NCBI GenBank assembly: GCA_032622095.1
Contig: CP136064.1
Span: 110,162,004 to 110,226,003, forward strand
Length of the DNA stretch: 64,000 nt
From: Siphonodentalium dalli
Lineage: Eukaryota > Mollusca > Scaphopoda > Gadilida > Siphonodentaliidae
Reading direction: 5' to 3'
Both the position numbers and the translations under genes were made by a program. Numbering within the stretch: the stretch's first letter is position 1; the number at the start of each line of letters is the position of its first letter. Below are positions 42,448 through 53,419 of this stretch, one piece after another. Below the pieces are notes generated by a model that was not told where the DNA came from, did not search any database, and saw nothing but the letters and a program-made list of their open reading frames with translations.

Positions 42448-42637
42448 CAAGGCAGTTATTCGTTCATCACAACTATAGAGTAAAGGACAATATTCAGATG
42501 AACACATATTTGCCCATAACAGCACTGATAACAGTACTAAAAATTTACTTTATAATTTTTGATAACGGAATTATTCTTTCCTTCAAACCAGTATCTTAGG
42601 AAAATTTAAACAATATTGTTTATAAAGAACATACCTC

Positions 42638-43087
42638 TTAAAGGCCCACTTTATTTTCGTACCCCCAGATCACATTATATAAAATATATGCCATATTATA
42701 TAGCATTTGAAAGAGGAAGCTCCAAAACATTGTATTATCAACTTATCCAATGTAATATAAAACTGTGAACATGTTGTTTTTGTTGAGGTATACCAACGTG
42801 TTTCTTCAAAGTCTATTATTTTCAATGGAAGGTGAATAACTCTCATCTTAGTTTGAATTATGTTGCATTCTGGGAGAGAGATGGGGGAAATGTTTCTATG
42901 ATTTCAACTATTTTCTGTTACTCTATATATATGAGACACAGATATGGGCACCTTGTGAGACACAGAAATTCCAAATGGTGATGAATTATAGTATTTTAAT
43001 CATATTTTATGTCAGACTGTTGTTAAAACTATATCAAAGCACTATACAAAAAATAATCGATGACTCGAAAATTAAATGGGCCTTTAA
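42638..43087. mobile_element. TTAA-flanked MITE with AGGCCCACTT ends
   Basis: 450 bp. TTAA|AGGCCCACTTTATTTTCG left and CGAAAATTAAATGGGCCT|TTAA right. A second copy is at 51362-51793. It starts 190 bp after the TMEM199 stop, so it may lie in the 3' UTR. Confidence 0.75.
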
Positions 43088-43303
43088 AGTCTTTGATGTT
43101 GTCGTCTTCCAGTTTGAAGTATTTATGCCTATATTAACAATTTCTGTAGTTCCCTTTGGAAAGGTTGGGTCGTTTGTTGAACTTATTATCTGAACCTTTC
43201 CCTCCCGTTAATGGGACACTTTTAAGTACTTGTACTACCGGTATCTGTTGTCTGCTTATTTTTCTGAAAACCCCTCAAGATGAATAATTGACTATTCTTT
43301 TTT

Positions 43304-44909
43304 AGCTCACCTGAGACGAAGTCTATGGTTGAGCTATAGTCATCACTCCCCGTCTGTCGTCTGTCCGTCTGGCCATCTGTCAACAATTATTTAATTATCT
43401 TTTTCTCCAGAACCATGAGAACGAATTGGTGTAGATGTTCCCTAGGTGACTGGGATTCAGATGTGTTCAAATGGGGATACCAGGTCAAATAGAGGTGGAG
43501 CCAGGGACAAAACTCTTTCCCTCCATAGTAATTCTTAAAACATCTCTTCTTTGCAACAACTATCAGGTCTATTGAGATTATATTTGGTACAAACAGTTCC
43601 TGGGTCACTGGTGACCAGATCTTCTTCTCCAGAACCATGAGTAAGAATTGGTGTGGATGTTCCCTATTATGTGACTGAAATTTCAGATTTGTTCAAATGG
43701 GGTTACCAGGTCATATAGGGATGGAGGCAGGGACATAACTATTTCCATCCATAGTAATTATCACAAGAACCATCAGGTCTATTGAGGTTCTATTTAATAT
43801 GGAGAGTCCTTTGGTGACTATGGGATTCTGATTTGTTCAAATGGAGTCATCCAGTCAAATAAGGCGATGACAGAGACATAACTCTTTTCCTCCTTGTAAT
43901 TCTTAAAACGTCTTCTCCCCAAAAGCCATCAGACAAATTTAGAGTATTTATTACAGAAGGTCCTTGGGTGACTGGGATAAAGATTTGTTAAAATGGGGTC
44001 GACCAGTCAAGAAATGGTGGAGCTAAGGGACTTACAATGTTTCTGTCCAATGAAATCACTGACACAATAAATTCATTAAAACATCTTCTCTGGAACCACA
44101 TGACTGATTAATCTGAAAATTTGTGTGTGTAGGGTCGATGGATTATAGTTGGGATTTTAAATTGTTTCAATGGGGTCAGCCAGTAAAAAAGGGGCATGTC
44201 AGGTCAGAAATTTCCAACATTTGGAAAGCATGAGTTATCAGTTGTCATATTCCAACACCTAAAGGGGATGTGCAAAAGCAATTGTGGGAGTCTGGTTGGA
44301 ATCAACAGTTGGATTTTCAGTTGTAAAATTCCAACCTGAGGGGGTGTGCAAAAGGAATTTTACGAATTTGGAAGTTTGATCCTGTTGTGAGGGGTTGGGT
44401 CTGCAGCAGTTAGACATTTCAAGGTGGACATCCCAAGAAGCTCAACGGAGATCCTCTAGCTATGTCCCTTTTTAGAACTACTTGTTTTTAACTTATTTTG
44501 ACAAGTACTGACTTGTGGTCTTCAGTGTCCCAGTCTTCTAAGTCTTTGCACAAGTGAACGACTTAACTCTTTACCCAACAGAACGGCCCTGTGCCAATGC
44601 ATTCTCTTATATATGCGAGTCGACCATAGGTCGCCTCGCATATATAAGAGAATGCATTGGCTTAACACATTTTTTTTAGGCCAATGCATTCTCTTATATA
44701 TGCGAGGCGACCTATGGTCGACTCGCATATATAAGAGAATGCATTGGCACAGGTCATCACAATGTGGTCAATGAACCGGTTCCAATGATACCCATATTTG
44801 TATGGTGTTATTGAGACAGACCCAAGATATTTTAGGCTGTTGAAGCTTTATTTGGGCGTTTTTGGCCGTTTTGTTGGGTAAAGGGTTAACAGTCATTGAC
44901 TGTCCTGTT
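43304..44909 (+). mobile_element. pearl-like element A5 (nearly complete)
   Basis: AGCTCACCTGAGACGAAG after a 6-T run, TCTGTCC tract, about five ~150-bp cores (CAGATTTGTTCAAATGG, GGAGCCAGGGACATAAC), family tail (CCAACCTGAGGGGGTG, CAAGTACTGACTTG) ending CAGTCATTGACTGTCCTGTT. Interrupted only by the MITE at 44563-44889, so its own length is about 1.28 kb. Confidence 0.75.
44563..44889. mobile_element. TTAA-flanked twin-hairpin MITE
   Basis: 327 bp. TTAA|CTCTTTACCCAACAGAA and TTTGTTGGGTAAAGGG|TTAA, with two 69-bp family-H hairpins (44593-44661 and 44680-44748) only 18 bp apart. Sister of 27341-27740 with a shortened centre. Confidence 0.88.
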
Positions 44910-45615
44910 TAACTGAGTGGGAGAATCATTAAAGTGATGTGAAACACTCCAGTAGGGTGGTCAAACAGAAATGGATAATAATCTTGCTCAAAGTAGTTAT
45001 TTTTACAAATATATTATCTAAATTGACAACACATGCCGCCATTCTTATATATTAATCAAATGCTGTAACTGTCGATGGCGAAATCATTTTCGTTAGTTTA
45101 TCACCGATAGAAGCGTCCTGATTCGAGTAGTAAATATTTACAATTTGGCATAGTTCAGACAATGTTTTCTATGGAGTGGTACGGTCGATTTGCTTGAGAT
45201 TTTCGGTGATGTTAGTAGAATGCTACATTCCTCCAATCGACATAGTGCCTGAATACTAACTTGTCAGTTTCACACACCCGAACAAGTACATTATATGTCT
45301 TTAAAGCATAGAAAGGGTTAATTATTAGCTAAATGTTTGAGAGATGTATTCAGGATTCAAAGCTATTTTTTATGAAACATGTAATACTTCTCATTTAGAT
45401 TCTAGTGTATAAAATAATATGTTTGGAAAATACTACACTATCTTGTTTGCTATTGAATTTTCTGTCCACTCATTTGATATAGCCGCAGAGCAATAATTCT
45501 TTTTCAATAATATATAACAATATTATGATCTTAGCTATAAACAACAATAGGTCTAGTTCATGTGTGACATTTGTTTTTCAACATTTCTTCAGTGGAGCAA
45601 AGTTAAAAAAATATA
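44910..45615. other. intergenic, nothing recognised
   Basis: AT-rich; no frame, no repeat identified. Confidence 0.45.
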
Positions 45616-45863
45616 TTAACCCTTTCATTATGGGAGCTGCGCTGGTGCAGCATTAAAGATCATGTGCCAGTGCATTCTCTTATATGTGCGAGTCTCCCAC
45701 GAGGAGCCTCACATATCTAAGAGAATGGACTGACTTAAAAGGTCAAGGTAAATATTGTTAGGCCAATGCATTCTCTTATATATGTGAGGCTCCCTATAGG
45801 AGAGAATGCATTGATACAGGGTTTTTGCAAAGTTTCAGGAATCTCCAATCACTGAAGGGTTAA
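45616..45863. mobile_element. TTAA-flanked twin-hairpin MITE, complete short copy
   Basis: 248 bp. TTAA|CCCTTTCATTATGGGAGC and CACTGAAGGG|TTAA, with two decayed family-H hairpins (about 45664-45735 and 45764-45810). Best reference for the elements at 2015 and 5898. Confidence 0.85.
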
Positions 45864-46304
45864 ATTACTCTTTGTATGTTGTTGTTGTAACTGTAAGTTT
45901 GGCATCCCGAATAGATGCTTAATTGTTAGCTGAATTGGTTATTTGTTGTTGTTTTTTATATATATATAAAGAGACAGTTTCGTCGTTAGTAAACTTGACA
46001 GTTTAAAATGTTCAATTGTCATCATTTCATGATATAATCTGTTTTGGAAGATATTTCTTTGTAAATATATCTAATATATATGTATATATAGCAAACAGTG
46101 TTGTGTAATTCCATGCCACTCTATTCATGTATATAACATTGGCTGTGATTCTGTTATTACTCTGGTCTATCATCCATTAGAAACACTTTATTAAGGGAAT
46201 AAAATCCAAATATGAAGTAATTTTACAGTTCCGATGTACTCACAACATCCCATTCAGTTCTGAGTTTGTTTGAAAAAAAATAGCCCCCATTCAGGGCTTG
46301 AAAT
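45864..46304. other. intergenic, nothing recognised
   Basis: Contains short TA-rich stretches (45958-45968, 46070-46090). Confidence 0.45.
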
Positions 46305-46314
46305 GCCTCTCCAC

Positions 46315-46566
46315 AAGCCTTGAAATAGGGTGTCTGTCATTTGCAGAATGAGGTCCCCAGAGGGTGAATTTAGTGATGCTACCCCGCATAGCGGGCTAGC
46401 GTCACCAAATTCACCCTCTGGGAATCTCATTCTGCTGAGGTGTAAGCCGAATGAGGTCCCCAGAGGGTGAATTTGGTGATGCTAGCCCGCTATGCGGGGT
46501 AGCATCACTAAATTCACCCTCTGGGGACCTCATTCTGCATATGACAGACACCCTATTTCAAGGCTT
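46315..46566. mobile_element. Mutator-like long-TIR element with 10-bp duplication
   Basis: 252 bp bounded by exact GCCTCTCCAC at 46305-46314 and 46567-46576. The element begins AAGCCTTGAAATAGGGTG and ends CACCCTATTTCAAGGCTT; inversion continues through GTCTGTCAT(T/A)TGCAGAATGAGG and further, so arms are ~115 bp. Two inner palindromes (46345-46435 and 46450-46540) sit back to back. Long TIRs and a 9-10 bp duplication are typical of Mutator-like elements. The 92-codon frame at 46451-46729 starts in it by chance. Confidence 0.82.
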
Positions 46567-46739
46567 GCCTCTCCACTTACCCTACTTGCCATCTATTCCA
46601 AATGACCTTAGTCTGCACTCAGGTTTCTGTATGTATCTACTTATATCAGTTTTCTTGGTTTTATTTATACTTATACCCACTAGTTTCCATAAACTTCCAA
46701 ATGGGGAGAAATTTATTGGGTGGGTCTAATCTGTTTTGA

Positions 46740-46875
46740 TGGATACACTGAACATTTTAAATTTCATATATGGAACTTTGGAATATTCATGATTCCATAT
46801 ATGGAGCTCTTGAATATTCATGAATTCAATATATGGAATCATGAATATTCAAAAGTTCTATATATGGAATGCACT
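46740..46875. repeat. inverted CCATATATGG / GAATATTCATGA repeats
   Basis: CCATATATGG (a perfect CArG-box sequence) at 46795-46804 with near copies at ~46765, ~46830 and ~46858. These alternate with GAATATTCATGA-type motifs in both orientations. Confidence 0.6.
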
Positions 46876-47600
46876 GCCATAACTTTGCACTCAATCCATG
46901 GAATAGGGCTGGATGAATCCAATATGACTGACTCAGTGATCTCGCCTTATCAGGTTGTCAGTTTTATTCAGTAATTTATTGTCAATATAGACAACCACTG
47001 TTGAACAATAACTCAATTTAAACAACTATTTGCTGTGTAAACTACTAAACCACAAGAAAGGGTCACTGTGTCGCCAATCAAGCACGTACAGGACACATCA
47101 GTCAACATCGGTGATTTATATATAACATGGGAACTTTGGGATCAAAGAAAACTGCGTGTATGGCAAGCGCTTTGATGTAACAGATGACGTAGCAGACATT
47201 ATATAAAAAACTCACAATGTTCAAACATTATACACAAACTTCTGATACACAGACTTTAAGAAATTTGGGATCACTGGAAATTCAGAGGTAATAACATTTT
47301 GGTAATTAAGGGGCAGATGCATGTTTTGCAAAAATCCAGCCAAAAATGGCAAGAGATATTCGTCAAAGAATTTCTCTGAACCTATCTGGCGAGATATCTT
47401 GAATTTCACGTATCATCTTCATTGTACATGTATACCAGCTGGGGTACCTGGCGTCGCTTCGGTGAAGAATGCGTAAACTATTAGTGGCCCTTCAAGTTAT
47501 TTAAAATAATTATTAGTCATCTGGGTAAACATCATCTATTGCATGACTCTCCAGATAAAGTTCCATCTATCTTTAAAGTTGATAAATAAATGCTCTTTAT
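46876..47600. other. intergenic with inverted copy of dispersed repeat R1b (47205-47440)
   Basis: 47205-47440 is the reverse complement relative of 1160-1340 (ATATCTTGAATTTCACG, ATCATCTTCATTGTACATG). No gene seen. Confidence 0.55.
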
Positions 47601-48819
47601 TACAAACTAGCTGATGTGCCCGACTTTGTCCGGGCTATATAGGGATTTCTTTGTGATCGCCTCCGTCTGGGCAGAATATACAGCTTCTGGATTTGTTTGT
47701 GGACCTTGCAAAATTGAGTCTGATGGGGAATTGCGAGTTTGAACCAGAAACATGAGCGAGGTCAAGGACACGTTCACTCATGAAATTGGACTCACCCATA
47801 TTGTTCCCGGGATCAAAGTAGGCCTACATACCAAATTTTAGTCAGATCGGTCCAGCAGTTTTCAAGTGTATAACACACATACAGGCAGACAGAAGTTCCC
47901 AAATATATAATAGACTAGCAGATTAGCCCGCCACTGGCGGCATTCGACCCATGGATTTGGTCGATCCATTAATTTTTGTTTTACAAGGTAACCCCGTACA
48001 GGCACGCCAACAGCATGCTGATGCCCGAAATATAATTTGCAGGTACCCGTTTCAAGGTCACGTCGGGTGGACAAACTGACTCGACAAAAATATTCCATAT
48101 CCCGAGTTGACAAATTTCACGTTGCTGCTGATGCCCGAAATATCGCCTGAGGTCATTTGCGGGTACCCATTTCAAGTATTCCCCGTCCCGTGTTGAGCGC
48201 ACCGATTGAGCTCCCCGTCCCGTGTTGAGCGCACCGATTGAGCTAACAAAGCAATCTCGACTCCACATCCCCACCTGGATAATTACTGACCGCTCGACAC
48301 GTCTCAGAATGCGGAGAACAGATAATTTCCGGAAAGATTGCAAACAGCCGTAGGTGAAAACACAAGAGCATTATTCGGTTAACAAAACCAAATATGGAAA
48401 ATTAGCTCGCAAACAGCCATAGGCGAAAACCCAAGGCAATAAAGAGCATTATTCGGTTAACAAAACCAAATATGGAAAATTAAGGAGCGTTATTGCGTTA
48501 ACCACTCCCTGCCAAGGACGGTGACAGTGGGAAGGGAGAATGAGTGCTTGGAGCTTCTCAAAAGCAATGCGACAACACTGTCCGTGGCTTTTTATCCTTA
48601 GATAGGAAGTTTGAGCTCAATCGGTGGAGCCGTTTTCGACTCTATAAAGGACACATATATATATATATAAAAATACATATATACGGAGTTCTCAAAATAG
48701 ATTATTAGTGCCTCTTTAAATCAGTTGATGTCAACAGCAGTTATCATGTGACATTCCCAATTTTCCTATGTATTTTCTAAGCTGATAAGGAACACTCTTT
48801 ATTGCTCATATTTGCCCCT
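47601..48819. repeat. mosaic of old repeats and short tandem duplications
   Basis: CTAGCTGATGTGCCCG start motif (47609), a core-like segment inverted relative to 55760-56060 (TTGTTCCCGGGATCAAAG), a ~30-bp duplication CCGTCCCGTGTTGAGCGC (48182-48243) and a ~77-bp duplication (48340-48485, CATTATTCGGTTAACAAAAC). Open frames on minus are not recognised. Confidence 0.5.
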
Positions 48820-50396
48820 TTAACACGTTGAGTGCCGGAAATCAATTAGTAATCTCGCCAGTTTGCCAAATCGTGGCAAGATAGATACCTCTAGTAGACC
48901 ATAATTTGGCTTCAATGAAGCAATAATTGGATGACGTCGCGACTTTAGATGACAGAAACGGCGATTGATAGTACTACGAGATAACTCGTAGCCGGCAATG
49001 GCGGAAGGAATTTGGGTATTCCCACCACCAGTGCCAACTACGAGTTATCTCGTAGACACAACTGGACACGTTTGAGCAACAAATATGAAGCAGAATGTAA
49101 CCCAAACAAGTTATTTTGGTGGTAAGCATATTTATGGAGGTGCGTGTGTCCTTGTGGTGGTGCTCGTTATATAGTTATATTATGGCTGATGCACGCTGGA
49201 GCAAATTATACTTATATGAGCATGCATGGCTACAGACGGTGAATCCGTCGTGGAATCGGGTGAACTTGTTTCCTGTGAGGATGAGTTTATTTCGTCCATG
49301 CAGTAATGACTACGAGCATGCATCTTTACGAGCATGCATCTTCTGTTGTATCGGGCATTGTAAGTTATCTCCCATTTAGCCTGATTTAGGACTATACTAT
49401 ATAGGGTTCCAAAGTACAGCCCAAAATAATAGTGTAGGAAGAATTGTCAGCACAAAATTAAAGTAACCATGCATGCAAGTAGCCAAATAGATCCCTGTAC
49501 ATTCAGGAGTGTGCTACATGTAACGATTCCATATAATCTATCCGGCTGGAAATAAGTTACCCTTTACACTAAACCTCTATGCTACACAAAACTATTTATC
49601 CGTACATACATGCAGAACAGTTCGATGGACTGCATGACGTCTAAAGTACGGTAATTGTTACGCTTTCCATTGTCCAACACGTTCGGAAGAGGATACAATG
49701 TAGCTTTGGGGAGTAATTGTTCCGCTATACTTGAATTATAAATAATAAAATACCTAGCCCCCAAATGGAGCCGCACAGTGTATTCCAAAAACAACTGCTG
49801 TGTTCCCTAATAATGAGATACTGGTAGCATCAATGAGCGTAACGTCATGGATTATCCGCTTATCTTGTATTGGATGCACACATGCGTGAGTGGGAACATA
49901 TTTGGCAGGCCTGTGTGACGTTTGTGGATGATTGTGCGAAGTTTCAATGTGTTGAAACACAACGATGTAACCATTCCCCGAAACTGCCTTCGCATGTTTG
50001 TACATTGTGAATATCCACACCCCGAATGTTTGCAAGCGTGCACATTATCAGTCTATTGACTACCAAAAAACCAGTCCAATTGACCACACACGACTGCCTC
50101 TGGTGGTCACTCAGTGAGACAGTGTCAGCTGTATTCACTCACAACTTGACCATTTTGAGTAGAATATATGTGCTGATGGTGCTCATTCTGTTGAACAATG
50201 GAAGGAGAGCCACACTATTTATTTGATAAAATCAGTGTTCTGATTTCCCGAGGCGGGTTTTCGTGGTGTATCGACCTATTCCACTGCTTCCATTTGTCAG
50301 TTACACGACATGGAAACCACTACGAGATAACTCGTAGTGGCAACCTGCGAAGGTTGCGTACTACGAGATAACTCGTAGTGGCACTCAACGTGTTAA
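48820..50396. mobile_element. TTAA-flanked 1.6-kb element with four transposase-site-like palindromes
   Basis: TTAA|CACGTTGAGTGCCGG at the left and TGGCACTCAACGTG|TTAA at the right. CTACGAGATAACTCGTAG, an 18-bp palindrome, occurs twice near each end (~48970, ~49028, ~50320, ~50361). Flanks rebuild TTTAAGTCATCTGAGGTCAA, matching paralogue TTTTAAGACATCTGAGGTCA at ~50672. piggyBac-like ends. Internal frames on both strands show no confident transposase. Confidence 0.82.
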
Positions 50397-50829
50397 GTCA
50401 TCTGAGGTCAACGACATCTATCTCATGACACTCTTTGAGTCAATTTATCCCCGTGTTTCAATTTTCACGGCAACCAGAATGCAACCATTTTTGGTATATA
50501 ATTAATTATTTTATTTAATTAACTATTAGTGCCATTTTAAGACATTTTAAGTCAACAGGACCGATCTAATAAGATTCCCCATGTCAAATTATCCATATGT
50601 GCAAATTTTCAGTTCCGAGTGTCCAGGTGTTTGGTCACCTATAGCAAAATATATATAAAAAATAATTATTAGTGGCCTTTTAAGACATCTGAGGTCAACT
50701 GATCCTATCTGATAATGCTCCCCAGGTCGTATTACACCTATATACAAATTTTCAGCTCAGATTGTCCAGCCATTTGGTCACCTATAAGCGGACAAATGAA
50801 CAAACAAAATTGAGATCAATTAGTATAGA
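50397..50829. repeat. ~135-bp tandem units
   Basis: Units share ATTAGTG(G)CC, TTTTAAGACAT and TTTGGTCACCTATA at ~50525 and ~50668, with a first unit at ~50396 interrupted by the preceding element; related sequence at ~48700. Confidence 0.6.
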
Positions 50830-51361
50830 TAGATTCGGAGCAGTTATTAAGAGACGACAAAAACAATGGATTTTAATACATTTGAGAGGTTGAAAATATT
50901 ATTTTCTTTGTTGTCCTTTTCGGTACCAAGAACTTCTAGAATAATTAATAATTTCACGCAGCACTCCAATCACTAAATAGCTTATTGTATTGGCTCTGGG
51001 AGAGGAGCCATCATTTGTCTCATACTGTTGAGTTAGATTTTTAATTGCATAACATTGCATCATGCCGCCATATATTATAACAAAGAATAAAACACTCACA
51101 AATGTTGATATGAAGTGTGGTTCACTCAAGCAGGGATCAATCAACTGGAATTGTGCCCAGTGTTAAAGATGTATTATCTCTTCCGCAACATGGTTTATAT
51201 TGTTTCCTGGGTGTGAAATAATAAATATGAATCATAGGCCCCTGTCTTGAAATGTGTCTATCAATTAATATTAATTTTATATGTAATTTAAAATAACACT
51301 GTGCCATTTAATAATGGTCCCTAATATTCACAACTCTTTTATATTTCCACTTTTTTGTTAT
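50830..51361. repeat. dispersed repeat R1a, inverted copy (50830-51100), plus unassigned sequence
   Basis: Reverse complement relative of 890-1160 (CGGTACCAAGAACTTC, CACTAAATAGCTTATTG). 51100-51361 shows nothing recognised. Confidence 0.6.
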
Positions 51362-51793
51362 TTTAAGGCCCACTTAATTTTCGAATCACCAGATCACATT
51401 ATATAATTATAACATATTCCATATTATATACCATTTGATAGGGGAAGCTTTAAAACATTGTATTTTCAACTGATCCAGTCGAATAAACTGGGAACATGCT
51501 GCTTTTGACGAGGTGCCGAGCTGTGTTCTGTGCTTAATTTTGATCCGGACTGTACTGTAAAGTCTATTTTTCTCAATGGAAGGGGAATAACTCTATCTCT
51601 TAGTTTTAATTCTGATGCATTCCGGGGAAGTCTTGGAATGAATCTGAGTATCTATCACTTGGTGGACACTCCCAGGCTGTTCCGTATTCTGGTGGAATAT
51701 ATATATTTTTGATTCCTCTTCCAAATGGTATATAACAGGGAATATGTTGTGTATAATGTTATCTGGCCATTCGAAAATTAAGTAGGCCTTTAA
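51362..51793. mobile_element. TTAA-type MITE with AGGCCCACTT ends, second copy
   Basis: TTTA|AGGCCCACTTAATTTTCG left and CGAAAATTAAGTAGGCCT|TTAA right; same internal sequence (CAGATCACATTATATAA, GGGGAAGCTTTAAAAC) as 42638-43087. One target base is mutated. Confidence 0.72.
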
Positions 51794-51821
51794 TTATTTA
51801 AAATAATCATATGCTTATGGC

Positions 51822-52291
51822 AGGCCAAATTAACTTTTAATAATTATTTATACTTAAGCACATTTATTTATACTTAAGCATAACAATTTTATACTTAAGC
51901 ATAAACATTTGCGCTTAAGCACAAATATATGCGCTTCATCACAATTATTTTGCACTTAAGCACAAATATTTGAGCTTAAGTGCAAATATCTGAACTTAAG
52001 CACAATTATGTACATTTCATTCCCCATCAATGTAGATCTTCCCTCAAAAATAAAATAGTTTGCCCATGTTTGAACTTCCATGATACATGATGTATAGTGG
52101 ACTCTGCCAATATGAACAGGGTGTGTTAGGTAATGTTTTTAATTTCCTTATTTGCACTTTATTGTGCTTAAGCACAAATAATTGTGCTTAAGTGCAGATA
52201 ATTATAAATAATTGTAAATATTTGCACTTTGTAAATATTTGTAAATATATAGGCTGAAGCGCAAATAATTATTAAAAGTTAATTTTGGCCT
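51822..52291. mobile_element. TIR element with internal TTAAGCACAAAT repeats
   Basis: AGGCCAAATTAACTTTTAAT with AATTATTT at the left is inverted at the right (AAATAATT with ATTAAAAGTTAATTTTGGCC). Both halves hold ~18-20 bp repeats of CTTAAGCACAAATA. Target duplication not clear. Confidence 0.7.
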
Positions 52292-52334
52292 CCCAATATG
52301 CTACATTCTTATCTACTTGATTCGCACTTAATAG

Positions 52335-52705
52335 TACAATATATACAATCAATTGGAGACATTTGCGGCTCTCATTCATTCGGAATACCACGCTGGAGGC
52401 CTCTATCTAAAAGTTTGAAATAAAGTAACAAATATATATGGCCAATGCACTGGCCAATGCATTAATTGATACAATATATGTCACATTCAAATAAAATATT
52501 ATCAGAAATAAAATCACTATTTTTGATGGAATTGTTTCTGGGCAGGGATTTCCAAGTCATACGTATTATGTCACACCCAGGAATCTGTCAATTTTTTTTT
52601 TTATAAAGAGATAATCCATCTTTATGAGATATGGTGGCCAGCTTTAATTTGGTTATGATCCAGAACTCATCTCCGCCCAATATTTCACTGATCAACAGGC
52701 ATGTA
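52335..52705 (+). repeat. segmental duplication, first copy
   Basis: TATACAATCAATTGGAGAC to TATTATGTCACACCCAGGAA (to 52590) recurs at 53170-53405. The following part (52605-52705, AGAGATAATCCATCTTTATG) recurs at 55219-55320. The second copy is split by pearl-like element A6. Confidence 0.85.
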
Positions 52706-52708
52706 CAA

Positions 52709-53170
52709 TATATGACCCGCCATATCAAATCCAGTCAGAAGTCGGGATTTTTTTACCCTGTGCCAATGCATTCTCTTATATATGCGAGTCGACCATAGGT
52801 CGCCTCGCATATATAAGAGAATGCATTGGCCTAACAATTTTTTACAATTTTAATAATTTGTTCTTGTATTCTTTAACAATTTTATAATTTCACCCATACA
52901 GAGCCCCAGACAAACATGAGCAGACGAAACTCTTCTATATGCTTCTATATATGTGTGGGGCTCCCTGCAGGGTAATGGATGTTTTTTATTTTATGTCCTA
53001 AAAATTGTAAGAAACATTTATTTAAAAAAAATGATAAAAAATTGTTAGGACAATGCATTCTATTATATATGCGAGGCGACCTATGGTCGACTCGCATATA
53101 TAAGAGAATGCATTGGCACAGGGTAAAAAAATCCCGACTTCCGACTGGATTTGATATGGCGGGTCACATA
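52709..53170. repeat. ~460-bp palindrome with two family-H hairpins
   Basis: Outer arms TATGACCCGCCATATC ... GATATGGCGGGTCA continue through AAGTCGGGATTTTTTTACCC and into hairpins at 52762-52830 and 53049-53117. The arms are about 120 bp. The ~220-bp centre is AT-rich. Confidence 0.85.
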
Positions 53171-53405
53171 TATACAATCAATTGGAGACATTTTGTGGCT
53201 CCCATTCGTTTGGAGTACCATGCTGGAGGCCTCTATCTAAAAATTCGAATTAAAGTAACAAATGTATATGGCCAATGCATTAATTGATACTATATATGTC
53301 ACATAATAAAATAATATCGAAATAAAATCAATATTTGGTGGAATTGTTTCCGGTCAGGGATTTATTTCCAAGTCATACGTATTATGTCATACCCAGGAAA
53401 CTATC
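53170..53405 (+). repeat. segmental duplication, second copy (left part)
   Basis: Matches 52335-52590 with scattered changes (TGCGGCTCTC versus TGTGGCTCCC). Confidence 0.85.
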
Positions 53406-53419
53406 TAATTTTTTTTATT

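Noticed and set aside
47609-47660. Hammerhead ribozyme (CTGATG followed by a small stem)
   Set aside because: The CUGANGA core and the GAAA after stem II are not both present.
49582-50138. Decayed piggyBac transposase on minus inside the 48820-50396 element
   Set aside because: Some stretches vaguely suggest it, but no catalytic Asp context or continuous alignment could be recognised without a search.
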